This document shows positions 26,716-35,090 of a DNA stretch of 40,121 bases, piece after piece (position 1 is the stretch's first letter; every line of letters begins with the position of its first letter). The position numbers and the translations under genes are program-made. The notes under the pieces were generated by a model. The model was not told where the DNA came from. It searched no databases and worked only from the letters and a program-made list of their open reading frames with translations. Source of the stretch: Novosphingobium lindaniclasticum LE124 (GTDB lineage: Bacteria > Pseudomonadota > Alphaproteobacteria > Sphingomonadales > Sphingomonadaceae); assembly GCF_000445125.1 (NCBI RefSeq), contig NZ_ATHL01000137.1, positions 1 to 40,121 on the forward strand, written 5' to 3'.

Positions 26716-26827
26716 GGTGACGCGTCGGTCCTGCGGCGCGCTCGGCGCTCAAGGGGACCCGGAAAAGACCGGCCAGAACGGACCGGCAAGCCAGTGTAAC
26801 GAAGATCATTTCCGAGCGAGATACCCC
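26716..26827 (+). promoter_or_regulatory. leuA attenuator region with competing stems
   Basis: After the leader stop, CGGTCC (26726-26731) can pair with three downstream segments: GGACC (26755-26759, enclosing an inner GCGC-TCG-GCGC hairpin at 26738-26748), GACCG (26767-26771), or GGACCG (26780-26785, six perfect pairs). CCGG at 26759-26762 can also pair with CCGG at 26769-26772. Mutually exclusive stems are expected of an attenuator. No stem is followed by a clear T run, so I cannot say which fold is the terminator. Confidence 0.55.
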
Positions 26828-28504
26828 ATGACGATGCTGCAAGACCCCTCGGTCAAGTACCGCCCCTTCCCGCAGATCGACCTGCCGAACCGCCAGTGGC
26901 CCTCGCAGGTCATCACCAAGGCGCCGCGCTGGCTCTCCACCGATTTGCGCGACGGCAACCAGGCGCTGATCGATCCGATGGGCGCAGAGAAGAAGAACCG
27001 CTTCTTCGATCTGCTGGTCAAGGTCGGCCTCAAGGAAATCGAAGTCGGCTTCCCCAGCGCTGGCGCGACCGAGTTCGATTTCATCAATGGGTTGGTAAAG
27101 AACGATCGCATTCCCGAGGACGTGCTGGTTCAGGTGCTGACCCAGTCGCGCGAAGACCTGATCACCCGCTCGTTCGAGAGCCTGGAAGGCGTCCACGCCG
27201 CGATCGTCCATCTCTACAACGCGGTTTCGCCGCTGTGGCGCAACGTCGTGTTCGGCATGGAACAGCATGAGATCAAGGCGATCGCGACGAGCGGCGTCAA
27301 AGTCATGCGCGATCAGGCCGCGAAGTATCCGGACACCAAGTGGCAGTTCGAATATTCACCGGAGACCTTCTCGACCGCCGAACTCGATTTCTCGATCGAG
27401 GTCTGCGAGGCAGTGATGGAAATCCTCCAGCCTACGCCGGAAAATCCGATCATCCTCAACCTGCCGGCCACGGTCGAAGCGGCGACGCCCAACGTCTATG
27501 CCGACCAGATCGAGTATTTCTGCCGCAATCTGCCGAACCGCGAGTCGGCTGTGATCTCGCTGCATACCCATAACGACCGCGGCACCGGCGTCGCCGCCGC
27601 CGAACTGGGCCTGATGGCCGGCGCCGACCGGGTCGAGGGCTGCCTGTTCGGCAATGGCGAGCGCACCGGCAACTGCTGCCTCGTCACCGTGGCGATGAAC
27701 ATGTACACGCAGGGCGTTTCGCCGGGCCTGGACTTCTCGGACATCGACGAAGTCATTCAGACGGTCGAATATTGCAACCAGCTCAAGGTCGCCGAACGCC
27801 ATCCCTACGGCGGTGAACTGGTCTTCACCGCCTTCTCCGGCAGCCACCAGGACGCCATCAAGAAGGGCTTCGCCGCGCAGGAAAAGCGCAACGACGAGAT
27901 CTGGGCGGTGCCCTACCTGCCGATCGATCCTGCCGATCTCGGCCGTGACTACGAGGCGGTGATCCGGGTCAACTCGCAGTCCGGCAAGGGCGGGTTCGCC
28001 TGGGTGATCGAGCAGGACCAGGGTCTCAAGCTGCCCAAGCGCATGCAGGCGCACTTCTCGAAGCATGTCCAGGAACTGGCCGACGAACTCGGCCGCGAGC
28101 TCCAGGCGGCCGACATCTGGGACGTGTTCCGCAAGACCTACCGCATCGACGATCCGCAGCATTTCCAGTTGATCGACTGGGAAGAAGCCAAGGCCGCCGA
28201 CGGCACCCGTGTTTTCGCCGGCAAGATCGGCGTCGAAGGCAAGGAGCAGTCGGTTTCCGGCCGGGGCAACGGTTTGATTTCCTCGGTTGCCGCCACACTG
28301 GCGGAGAGCTTCGGCGTGGCGCTCGACGTGCGTGACTATGCCGAGCATTCGATGGGCCAGCACACCGATGCGCGCGCTGCCGCCTATGTCGAATGCGTCA
28401 CGCCGGACGGTCGGGTCGTCTGGGGCGTCGGCATCGACGAAGACGTGGCGACCGCCAGCGTTCGCGCCGTCCTCAGCGCCGCCAATACGGTGCGCGCCGT
28501 CTGA
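26828..28504 (+). CDS. leuA: 2-isopropylmalate synthase (LeuA type 2)
   Basis: This 558-residue enzyme condenses 2-oxoisovalerate with acetyl-CoA, the committed step to leucine. The catalytic TIM barrel has WLSTDLRDGNQALIDPM (metal-binding Asp and catalytic Arg), EVGFPSAGATEFDF, LHTHNDRGTGVAAAELG and LFGNGERTGN. The C-terminal regulatory domain (about 430-558) binds leucine; SVSGRGNGLISSVAATL is its start. This long form is typical of alphaproteobacteria and actinobacteria. I start at ATG 26828; a second ATG follows two codons later. The same frame is open upstream to a GTG at 26717, two bases after the leader-peptide stop, but that extension is composed of leader RNA and not conserved-looking. 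leuCDB are not in the window. Confidence 0.96.
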   Translation: MTMLQDPSVKYRPFPQIDLPNRQWPSQVITKAPRWLSTDLRDGNQALIDPMGAEKKNRFFDLLVKVGLKEIEVGFPSAGATEFDFINGLVKNDRIPEDVLVQVLTQSREDLITRSFESLEGVHAAIVHLYNAVSPLWRNVVFGMEQHEIKAIATSGVKVMRDQAAKYPDTKWQFEYSPETFSTAELDFSIEVCEAVMEILQPTPENPIILNLPATVEAATPNVYADQIEYFCRNLPNRESAVISLHTHNDRGTGVAAAELGLMAGADRVEGCLFGNGERTGNCCLVTVAMNMYTQGVSPGLDFSDIDEVIQTVEYCNQLKVAERHPYGGELVFTAFSGSHQDAIKKGFAAQEKRNDEIWAVPYLPIDPADLGRDYEAVIRVNSQSGKGGFAWVIEQDQGLKLPKRMQAHFSKHVQELADELGRELQAADIWDVFRKTYRIDDPQHFQLIDWEEAKAADGTRVFAGKIGVEGKEQSVSGRGNGLISSVAATLAESFGVALDVRDYAEHSMGQHTDARAAAYVECVTPDGRVVWGVGIDEDVATASVRAVLSAANTVRAV

Positions 28505-28529
28505 GCCTTGCTGCCGAAATGAAATCGAT

Positions 28530-28566
28530 TAAGGGCGGGGGTTCACGAACCCTCGCCCTTATTTGT
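28530..28566 (+). terminator. Intrinsic terminator of leuA
   Basis: A long stem, TAAGGGCG (28530-28537) through GGGTT, pairs with AACCC and CGCCCTTA (28554-28561) with one G-T wobble. TTTGTG follows. The T run is short but the stem is strong. Confidence 0.8.
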
Positions 28567-28701
28567 GTGCACTAAGAACGCTGCCACACTGTCGACCATG
28601 ACCGAGACACGGCTCATCTTGCGTACGCAAATTAACGATGTTCCGTGAGGAACCGATTATAACCGCAGCCAATTTTTCCTGGAAATCCAGTAGGAGCCGG
28701 G

Positions 28702-29571
28702 ATGTCCATACAGTTCTATCTTGCAACCTCGTTCATATTCCCCCGCTCGCTGAGACTGAGGTTGTTCGCGATCTGCTTCGTCGCCACGCATCTTCCCCTG
28801 CTTGGCTATTGCGCCTGGGGTCTGGCGACCGGGCGGATCGCACTCTTCGAATTCGTCCTGCTCACCCTGGCGACGGTGATCGGCACCGGATTGGCGCTTT
28901 ACGGGATCGGCGCGCTGCTCAACCCCATCCATGCCCTGGCGAACGCGCTCAACAGGAGTGAAGAGGATCGAGTTGCCCTTCCTGAGGTCGGCGATGTGAT
29001 CCAGACGCTCTACGCTGGAGTTCACCGCGCAGCCACGGCTACGCGCGCGCAGATGGAAGACCTCAGCATCGCCGCGCTCGAGGATCCGCTGACCGGGATC
29101 GCCAACCGGCGCGGCTTCCTCCGGCAGTTGACCGCCCTGCCCGCGCCGCAGCGAAAAGGCTGCGTCGCCATCGTCGACATCGACTTCTTCAAGCAGGTCA
29201 ACGACAAGCTGGGCCACGATGAAGGCGACCGCGTACTCTGCGCCTTCGCCGATCGGCTTTCCTCGCAGATCCGCCGCGCCGACATCGTCGCCCGCTGGGG
29301 CGGCGAGGAATTCGCGATCCTGTTCCACGAATGTATCGAGGATGAGGCCGACTGGACCCTCTCCCGGATCGCCGCTCGCATGCGGGAAGAGCCGATCGCC
29401 ACTGTCGAGGGGCGGCCGATCACCTTCTCCGCCGGGCTCTGCTGCTGGAATGGTGAGGACATCGAGGCCGCGCTGCATCTGGCGGATGAGGCGCTCTACG
29501 AAGCCAAGCGCGACGGGCGCGATTGTATCTGCCGCGCTCTTTCCGCTGGCGATCCCCAGACCACGGAATAG
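28702..29571 (+). CDS. Membrane-bound diguanylate cyclase (GGDEF)
   Basis: This 289-residue protein has two membrane helices (about 18-40 and 50-72), a short helical linker and a GGDEF domain (about 118-280). The linker is LNPIHALANALN, reminiscent of a HAMP stalk but too short to call. The domain starts DPLTGIANRRGFL; the Mg/substrate part is VDIDFFKQVNDKLGHDEGD. The active site is GGEEF at 200-204, and the inhibitory I-site RxxD is at 191-194, five residues before it. It should therefore make c-di-GMP and be feedback-inhibited. TAGGAG lies five bases before the ATG. The gene stands alone between two terminators. The sensed signal is unknown. Confidence 0.93.
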   Translation: MSIQFYLATSFIFPRSLRLRLFAICFVATHLPLLGYCAWGLATGRIALFEFVLLTLATVIGTGLALYGIGALLNPIHALANALNRSEEDRVALPEVGDVIQTLYAGVHRAATATRAQMEDLSIAALEDPLTGIANRRGFLRQLTALPAPQRKGCVAIVDIDFFKQVNDKLGHDEGDRVLCAFADRLSSQIRRADIVARWGGEEFAILFHECIEDEADWTLSRIAARMREEPIATVEGRPITFSAGLCCWNGEDIEAALHLADEALYEAKRDGRDCICRALSAGDPQTTE

Positions 29572-29593
29572 CGGTTACGCTTCAGTGGAACCG

Positions 29594-29621
29594 AAAAGGG
29601 CGGCCCGAAAGCCGCCCTTTT
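29594..29621. terminator. Bidirectional terminator between the GGDEF gene and the minus-strand block
   Basis: AAAAGGGCGGC (29594-29604) pairs with GCCGCCCTTTT (29611-29621) around CCGAAA. A-run and T-run flanks allow termination on both strands. Confidence 0.9.
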
Positions 29622-29648
29622 CCTTTATGCCTAGCGCATAGCCGCCGA

Positions 29649-31055
29649 TCAGTCGCCGGTCAGGATGCGATCGACCAGTTCCTTCACCGTCGGCGTGTAG
29701 CCGTTCGAATAGAAGGGATCCTGCTTGAACTTGTAGGCGGCATGACCCGCGAACATCAGGTTCTCGTCGATCGGCCCGCCGTGGGCGATGTCCTGGAGCG
29801 TCTTCTGGATGCAGAAGCTGCGCGGATCGGCCAGACGCCCGGTGGTGTAATCGTCATGATCCTTCCACGACGAGAACCCGCAGTGCGACAGACAGCCCAT
29901 GCAGTCGGCCTGGTCCTTGCGGATTTCGTCGCGCTCGACCGGGTTGACGAAGATGATCGTGTCGTCGGGGGTGCGCAGGCCGTCGGTGAAGCCCTGGGCC
30001 GACCAGGCGCGGGCACGATCGAGATCCTTGGGGGCGACCCAGAAGTTCTTGCCTTTCACGCCGACGTCCAGGCGCACGGTGTGCTCGCCGGCCTCGACCT
30101 TCGAGTAAGGGATCTGACGCTCCGAGCGCGCTTCGAGGTTGCGCAGGAACGGGTTGCGCACGGCCGACGAGTAGAAACCGGTCGGCGAGAAGCGGTGCAG
30201 CAGCACATCGCCCGGCTCCAGCGTACGCAGGTGATCTTTCCACGCCTGCGGGATCGGGCTTTCCTGGGTCAGCAGCGGACGAGTGCCGTACTGGAAGGCG
30301 ATCGACCCGAGTTCCGGATTGTCGATCCAGTTCTCCCAATCGCGCAGGAACCAGACGCCGCCGGCCATGACGATCGGCACGCTGTCTGCGATACCCTCGG
30401 CCCGCATGGTGTCGCGCAGGGCTTTCACGCGGGGATAGGGATCTTCCGGCTTGAGCGGGTCTTCCGCGTTCGAAAGGCCGTTATGACCGCCGGCCAGCCA
30501 CGGGTCCTCGTAGACGACCGCGCCCATGAGGTCCGGGACTTTGTGATAGGCCCGCTTCCAGAGCGCGCGGAAAGCGCGGCCCGAGCTGACGATCGGCAGG
30601 TAGTTGACGTTGAAGCGCGCCGCGATCTCCGACAGCTTGTAGGGCATGCCCGCGCCGCAGGTGACGCCGGTCACCATGCCCCGCGTCTTGTTCAGCACGC
30701 CTTCGAGAATCGTCTGGGCGCCGCCCATTTCCCACAGGACGTTGATGTTGATCGCGCCTTTGCCGCCTGAAATGTCGTAGGCGCGGCGCACCTGCTCGAC
30801 CGCGCCGTCGATGGCGTAATCGATCAGTTCCTGATGGCGTTCCTTGCGCGTCAGGGCATTGTAGACCTGCGGGACGATCTTGCCTTCGGCGTCGTAGCTA
30901 TCGGCATTGACGGCACTGACCGTGCCGATGCCGCCGGCCGCGGCCCACGCGCCCGAACTCATGTGGTTGGTCGCGGCAACGCCCTTGCCGCCCTCGACGA
31001 GCGGCCAGACTTCGCGTCCACCATAGACAATCGGCTTGAGACCCTTGAAACCCAT
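29649..31055 (-). CDS. Nitronate monooxygenase-like flavin oxidoreductase with C-terminal cysteine cluster
   Basis: This 468-residue protein has a TIM-barrel FMN fold of the 2-nitropropane dioxygenase/nitronate monooxygenase family (about 5-300). Visible pieces are AATNHMSSGAWAAAGGIGTVSA, NINVLWEMGG, GVTCGAGMP, PIVSSGRAFRALWKRA, IVMAGGVW and AFQYGTRPLLTQES (phosphate-binding region). A C-terminal extension carries Cys385, Cys388, Cys392 (CMGCLSHC) and Cys415. That spacing suggests a [4Fe-4S] site, not a feature of ordinary nitronate monooxygenases, so annotation as a nitroalkane oxidase may be wrong. I start at 31055 (MGFKGLKPIVYGG) with AAAGAGAAG upstream; the in-frame start at 31088 adds non-conserved residues. 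It stands alone downstream of the methyltransferase gene. Confidence 0.8.
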   Translation of the reverse strand: MGFKGLKPIVYGGREVWPLVEGGKGVAATNHMSSGAWAAAGGIGTVSAVNADSYDAEGKIVPQVYNALTRKERHQELIDYAIDGAVEQVRRAYDISGGKGAININVLWEMGGAQTILEGVLNKTRGMVTGVTCGAGMPYKLSEIAARFNVNYLPIVSSGRAFRALWKRAYHKVPDLMGAVVYEDPWLAGGHNGLSNAEDPLKPEDPYPRVKALRDTMRAEGIADSVPIVMAGGVWFLRDWENWIDNPELGSIAFQYGTRPLLTQESPIPQAWKDHLRTLEPGDVLLHRFSPTGFYSSAVRNPFLRNLEARSERQIPYSKVEAGEHTVRLDVGVKGKNFWVAPKDLDRARAWSAQGFTDGLRTPDDTIIFVNPVERDEIRKDQADCMGCLSHCGFSSWKDHDDYTTGRLADPRSFCIQKTLQDIAHGGPIDENLMFAGHAAYKFKQDPFYSNGYTPTVKELVDRILTGD

Positions 31056-31130
31056 CTTCTCTTTCGTCTTTCCCCCGGCGCATGGCACGCCGGTTCAGCG
31101 GCCCTGTATACGCCCTGTGCTACTGACGCA

Positions 31131-31895
31131 CTACTTTTGCGTCATGGTGTTGCCGGATAACCGGCAAGGTACGATGTTTTCCGGCTCCGGCCTTGGGCCG
31201 GCAACCTCGAACTGCGCGTAGTAGCCCTGAAGCTCCGGCTTACGGACAAATTCCGTCAAGCGAAAGCCCATGGACGCAAATTCGCAGAAAAGCAGTTGCG
31301 GCGGGATACCGTGGCTGTCGCTGGCGCGATCTACATCAACAACCACGACACGCCCACCCTCGCGCAGGGAGGGCCGCAAGTGCCAGAGGAACGCGTAAGG
31401 CTCGGCGACTTCGTGATACATGTGGACCAGGAAGACGCGGTCGAAGCTGGCTTCCGGTAGCTTGGGATCGTCCTGCGTGCCGAGCTTGATGGAGACGTTC
31501 TCCAGTTCCTCGCGCATGACGCGGTTGCCCAGGCGCTCGTTCGCCTCCCTGTCGATGTCCTCGGCCAGCACCCGCCCCTTGGTGCCGACCCGCTGAGCAA
31601 GACGGACGGTGTAATAGCCCTCGCCCGCGCCGAGATCAGCCACGCTCATGCCCGGCTCGATCTTCGCCAGATCCATCACGACTTGCGCTTCGTTCAGGCT
31701 GTCGCGCTGGACTTCGCTGCCCACCGCGCCGTCGGGCGTCCTGGAGACCGGCCGATCCGCCACCGGGAAAGCGCGCGCGCTTTCGGGCCGCGATTCGTCC
31801 ACCGGCTCGCGGTGGCACGCTCCCAGAGCCAGCCCGGCAGCCAGCGCCGAGGCCATCATCGCGGCACGACAGGAAAAGCGGAAGGACAAGCGCAT
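31131..31895 (-). CDS. Predicted lipoprotein with class I SAM-methyltransferase domain
   Basis: This 254-residue protein starts with a lipoprotein-type signal peptide (MRLSFRFSCRAAMMASALAA then GLALGAC, lipobox cysteine at 27). After a linker comes a Rossmann methyltransferase fold: motif I is VADLGAGEGYYTVRLA, the acidic residue after beta 2 is in VLAEDIDREA, and FDRVFLVHMYHEVAEPYAFL and GGRVVVVDVDR follow. SAM is not known to be available outside the cytoplasm, so an exported methyltransferase is odd; the same architecture nevertheless recurs in proteobacterial genomes. The start at 31895 has AAAGGG five bases upstream and yields the signal peptide; a longer frame to 31922 adds nine residues. 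prfB lies 64 bases upstream. Confidence 0.82.
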   Translation of the reverse strand: MRLSFRFSCRAAMMASALAAGLALGACHREPVDESRPESARAFPVADRPVSRTPDGAVGSEVQRDSLNEAQVVMDLAKIEPGMSVADLGAGEGYYTVRLAQRVGTKGRVLAEDIDREANERLGNRVMREELENVSIKLGTQDDPKLPEASFDRVFLVHMYHEVAEPYAFLWHLRPSLREGGRVVVVDVDRASDSHGIPPQLLFCEFASMGFRLTEFVRKPELQGYYAQFEVAGPRPEPENIVPCRLSGNTMTQK

Positions 31896-31959
31896 GCGGC
31901 CCTTTAGCGGCTGGGCCCGCACTTGGCAAAGTCATGCCAGGGGCGGGCCGTTCGCGACC

Positions 31960-33087
31960 TCAGTCGACGTCTTCCACTTCGACCTTCTCACCGGTCACGC
32001 GCTGCGAAAGCGCGGCCGCCATGAAGGGATCGAGCGCGCCGTCGAGCACGTCACCCGGCGCAGTGGAGACGACGCCGGTGCGCAGGTCCTTCACCTGCTG
32101 ATACGGCTGAAGCACGTAGGAGCGGATCTGGTGGCCCCAGCCGATGTCGCTCTTGCTGGCGTGTTCGGCGCTGGCCGCTTCCTCACGCTTGCGCATTTCC
32201 TCCTCGAACAGGCGCGCCTTGAGCATGCCCATCGCGATCTCGCGGTTCTTGTGCTGCGAACGGTCGATCTGGCTGGCCACGACGATGCCGGACGGAGCGT
32301 GGGTGATGCGCACCGCCGAGTCCGTGGTGTTGACGTGCTGACCGCCCGCCCCGGACGCGCGGTAGGTATCGATCTTCAGGTCGGCCGGGTTGATCTCGAT
32401 CTCGAAACTGTCGTCGATCACCGGGTAGACCCAGACCGACGAGAAGCTCGTATGGCGGCGCGCCGAGCTGTCATAAGGGCTGATACGGACCAGACGGTGG
32501 ACGCCGCTTTCGGTCTTGGCATAGCCGTAGGCATTCTCGCCCTTGATCAGCAGGGTGCAGCTCTTGATGCCGGCGGCTTCACCGGCGTGATAATCGACCA
32601 GTTCAACCTTGTAGCCGTGACGCTCGGCCCAGCGCGTGTACATGCGCTGAAGCATTTCGGCCCAGTCCTGGCTTTCGGTGCCGCCGGCGCCGGCATGGAC
32701 TTCGAGGTAGGTGTCGTTGGAGTCCGCTTCACCCGAAAGCAGCGCGGTGACCTTGTCCCGGTCCGCGCGCTCGGCCAGTTCGGCCAGAGCAGCGAGACCT
32801 TCGTTGATGGTTTCCTCGTCGCCTTCCATCTCGCCCAGTTCGACGAACTCGACGGCGTCCTGCATTTCGCGGCCGATCTCGTTCACGGCGCCGATCGCGG
32901 CTTCCAGGCGGCGGCGTTCCTTCATCACCGCTTCCGCTTCTTTGGGCTTGTCCCAGAGCGTGGGATCTTCGACGCGCGCGTTCAGCTCGTCGAACCGGCG
33001 CAGGGCACGGTCCCAGTCGAGGAACTTGCGGACCAGCGCGAGGGCCTTCTCGATACGCGCAATGTGGGCCTGCCCTTCGGCACGCAT
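31960..33087 (-). CDS. prfB: Peptide chain release factor 2
   Basis: This 375-residue class I release factor reads UGA and UAA stop codons. The stop-codon recognition region is VRISPYDSSARRHTSF, with SPY at 203-205 where E. coli has SPF. The peptidyl-transferase motif GGQ is at 248-250 (RASGAGGQHVNTTDSAVR). The N-terminal frame is continuous: at the place where many bacteria carry CTT-TGA and a programmed +1 frameshift, this gene reads FLDWD with CTC GAC. RF2 synthesis is therefore not autoregulated by frameshifting here. The ATG at 33087 has GGGAG upstream; a longer in-frame start at 33171 has none. Confidence 0.96.
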   Translation of the reverse strand: MRAEGQAHIARIEKALALVRKFLDWDRALRRFDELNARVEDPTLWDKPKEAEAVMKERRRLEAAIGAVNEIGREMQDAVEFVELGEMEGDEETINEGLAALAELAERADRDKVTALLSGEADSNDTYLEVHAGAGGTESQDWAEMLQRMYTRWAERHGYKVELVDYHAGEAAGIKSCTLLIKGENAYGYAKTESGVHRLVRISPYDSSARRHTSFSSVWVYPVIDDSFEIEINPADLKIDTYRASGAGGQHVNTTDSAVRITHAPSGIVVASQIDRSQHKNREIAMGMLKARLFEEEMRKREEAASAEHASKSDIGWGHQIRSYVLQPYQQVKDLRTGVVSTAPGDVLDGALDPFMAAALSQRVTGEKVEVEDVD

Positions 33088-33257
33088 GACTTGAAACTCC
33101 CAAGAAGCGACAGCGCGCGCATAGCGCAGCGACGGCCTATGTAAAGCACCCGCGAACACCGCACGGAACAAACGGCGCTCTTACGCGCCAATGGGGGGCT
33201 TGTTCAAGGCAGGAAGTGATCGCCTGCCCGAACGGCCTGCTCAGCGCCTGCGCGCCT

Positions 33258-33800
33258 TCAATGCTTGAGCTTCTTCACCGCTTCGAGCGTCAGCTTCACA
33301 TGATCGCGGTAGTCGAGTTCGGAATGGACCATCGTGATCCGCCCGTCCTGCGCGATCACATAGCTGGTCCGGTCGGTCATCCCGGCGGGTGCGCCATCCC
33401 GCTTCAGGGCAACGTCGTAGGCCTTGATCACGGCGGGCGTAGCGACGGCCACGGCGAACTTGTCGCGGCAGGCCTCGGTCGAGAACTTCTGGAGCGTGGG
33501 CAGGTCGTCGTTCGACATGCCGACCACGGTGGCGCCGAACCTGGAGAAGTCCTGGGTCGCGTCGGCGAAAGCATGGGCTTCCAGGGTGCAGCCCTGGGTG
33601 AAGGCCTTGGGGTAGAAGTAGAGCACGACCGGCCCCTTCTTCAACGCCGCCTTCAGATCGAAGCGCATCACCTTGCCGCCCTTGGCACCCTGGGTGGAAA
33701 AGGCCGGCGCCTTGGCTCCGACCGGCAGAGCGGCCTGTGCAGAACCGGCGGAAACGACCAGGGCGAGAGCCGCGGCGGCGGCAGGCAGGATCTTGCGCAT
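33258..33800 (-). CDS. Exported thioredoxin-fold peroxiredoxin (AhpC/TSA, Bcp-like)
   Basis: This 180-residue protein has a signal peptide (about 1-24, cleavage after AQA) and a peroxiredoxin domain: VGAKAPAFSTQGAKGG, VVLYFYPKAFTQGCTLEAHAF with peroxidatic Cys71, VVGMSNDDLPTLQKFSTEACRDKF with a second cysteine at 111, and RTSYVIAQDGRITMVHSELDYRDH. It should reduce peroxides in the periplasm. The TQGCTLEA pattern resembles the Bcp/PrxQ group (TPGCTxEA). The ATG at 33800 starts the signal peptide; a longer frame to 33905 is not supported. Confidence 0.92.
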   Translation of the reverse strand: MRKILPAAAAALALVVSAGSAQAALPVGAKAPAFSTQGAKGGKVMRFDLKAALKKGPVVLYFYPKAFTQGCTLEAHAFADATQDFSRFGATVVGMSNDDLPTLQKFSTEACRDKFAVAVATPAVIKAYDVALKRDGAPAGMTDRTSYVIAQDGRITMVHSELDYRDHVKLTLEAVKKLKH

Positions 33801-33960
33801 GGCAGCAATCTGGACCGCTCGAACACGCCTGTCCAGCCCCCTCGCATCTTCCGATCGGCGGCCTGGCCTCTGTAGCCCCCGCCCCCGTAATGTCCCCGAT
33901 TTCAAGGTGCGAGCTTCCGGCGCAGGATGGCGATCCTGGGACGAGGGAGAGACCGACAGG

Positions 33961-34766
33961 ATGCCGCAATCCGACGATCAGCCTGGCCTCCGCCCGCGAT
34001 GCGCGGTCGTGACCGGCGCCGGTTCGGGGATCGGGAAAGCCGCCGTCATGGCTTTCGCCCGCATGGGCTGGCATGTCATCGGCACTGGACGTGGCGCCGA
34101 ACGGTGCGCAGCGGCCGAAGCGGAGATTCGCGCAGCCTGCTCTGCCTCGGCCCGCATGGACATGGTGCGGGGCGACTTCTCCGAGATGCACGAGGTGCGC
34201 CGCGTGGCCTTGGAAGTCCGCGACTTGACCGCCGAAGTAGACGTTCTCGTCAATAATGCAGGCGAAGTGCGATGCCTTCTACGGCACGTCAGAGGGCCTG
34301 AGGCGACATTGGCCGCGAACCATCTGGCGCCTTTCCTGCTGATCCGCGAACTCCGGCCGCTGTTCGAACGCGCGGCGGGAGATGCGCCGCCGGGGCTGGT
34401 GCACGTGATCGCCGTCAGTTCGAGCTGGCACCGGACCTGTCGCGGCATGCGATGGTACGACCTGATGATGAGGACCGCCGTCGATCCCGGCGCGGCCTAT
34501 CGCCAGGCCAAGCCGGAACCAACGCCGCATGCCCCGGAGACCCGGCCATGCCGACGTCCCTCGCCGCCTGCGCCGCGCCCGAACGCCCGGCCCGCACGAT
34601 CGTGTGGCTGGGGACCGATCCCGAACTCGGCGGCAAAGGCGGCGACTACTTCCACGACCTCGCCGGGGAGCAGCCAGCGCCTCAGACCATGGACGATGCG
34701 GAAGCCGAAAAGCTCTGGCGGGAGAGCGAGCGCATTCTGGCCGACGTTCTCCAAGTTGCAAGCTGA
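33961..34766 (+). pseudogene. Short-chain dehydrogenase/reductase, frameshifted and internally deleted
   Basis: An SDR starts at ATG 33961 with GAGGGAGAG upstream and reads VVTGAGSGIGKAAVMAFARMG (NAD(P)-binding) and VDVLVNNAG. Just after NNAG the expected sequence continues in the +1 frame (AKCDAFYGTSEGL, from 34262) and returns to the first frame at EATLAANHLAPFLL. The catalytic YRQAK (Tyr-x3-Lys) is still in the first frame. Then homology jumps to another frame: GTNAACPGDPAM, matching the usual NAxHPG motif with Cys for His, then RTIVWLGTDPELGGKGGDYFHD and a helical tail to a TGA at 34766. At least three frame changes and two missing segments are implied, so it is a decaying retinol-dehydrogenase-like SDR. 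Sequencing error could explain one shift but hardly all. Confidence 0.75.
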
Positions 34767-35090
34767 CCCGCTGCAAGGGCCGCCCCGCGCCGCGTCTTGA
34801 CGAAGCGGTCGCGAGACGGCGTGCGACCCGTAAAGGGCTATCGCAGCGCGGACCGAAAAGTTCCGGCCTGCGCGGCCGACCGCAACGGAGGAGGAGCGAT
34901 CGACAACGACGCAGGCGTCCTACAGGAGTTCCCGAACGATTGCACCCCGCCCGAGCCTATAAAAATAGATAGGGATCAATTTTTCTCCCGGCCCGAACGT
35001 CGCGCATGCCGCCCGCAATCCCGCGCCTGCGCTCTTGACCTGCCGGCACCTCTTTCGCAAAGCCTCCGGCAACCGAGAGGGAAACCGACG
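34767..35090. other. 324-base gap without a recognisable gene
   Basis: Between the SDR remnant and the lyase gene I see no supported coding sequence, although a long frame stays open through it. It holds one AT-rich patch (about 34959-34986, TATAAAAATAGATAGG then CAATTTTTC) in otherwise GC-rich DNA, which may mark a promoter, and a TTGACC near 35036. Neither gives a convincing -35/-10 pair. Confidence 0.5.

Noticed and set aside
26717..26827. N-terminal extension of LeuA from a GTG two bases after the leader stop
   Set aside because: The extension is made of attenuator sequence, has no family homology, and the family start fits ATG 26828.
34797..35090. Upstream in-frame extension of the CitE-like lyase
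   Set aside because: No ribosome site at 34797, non-conserved composition, and a good GAGGGA at the 35091 start.
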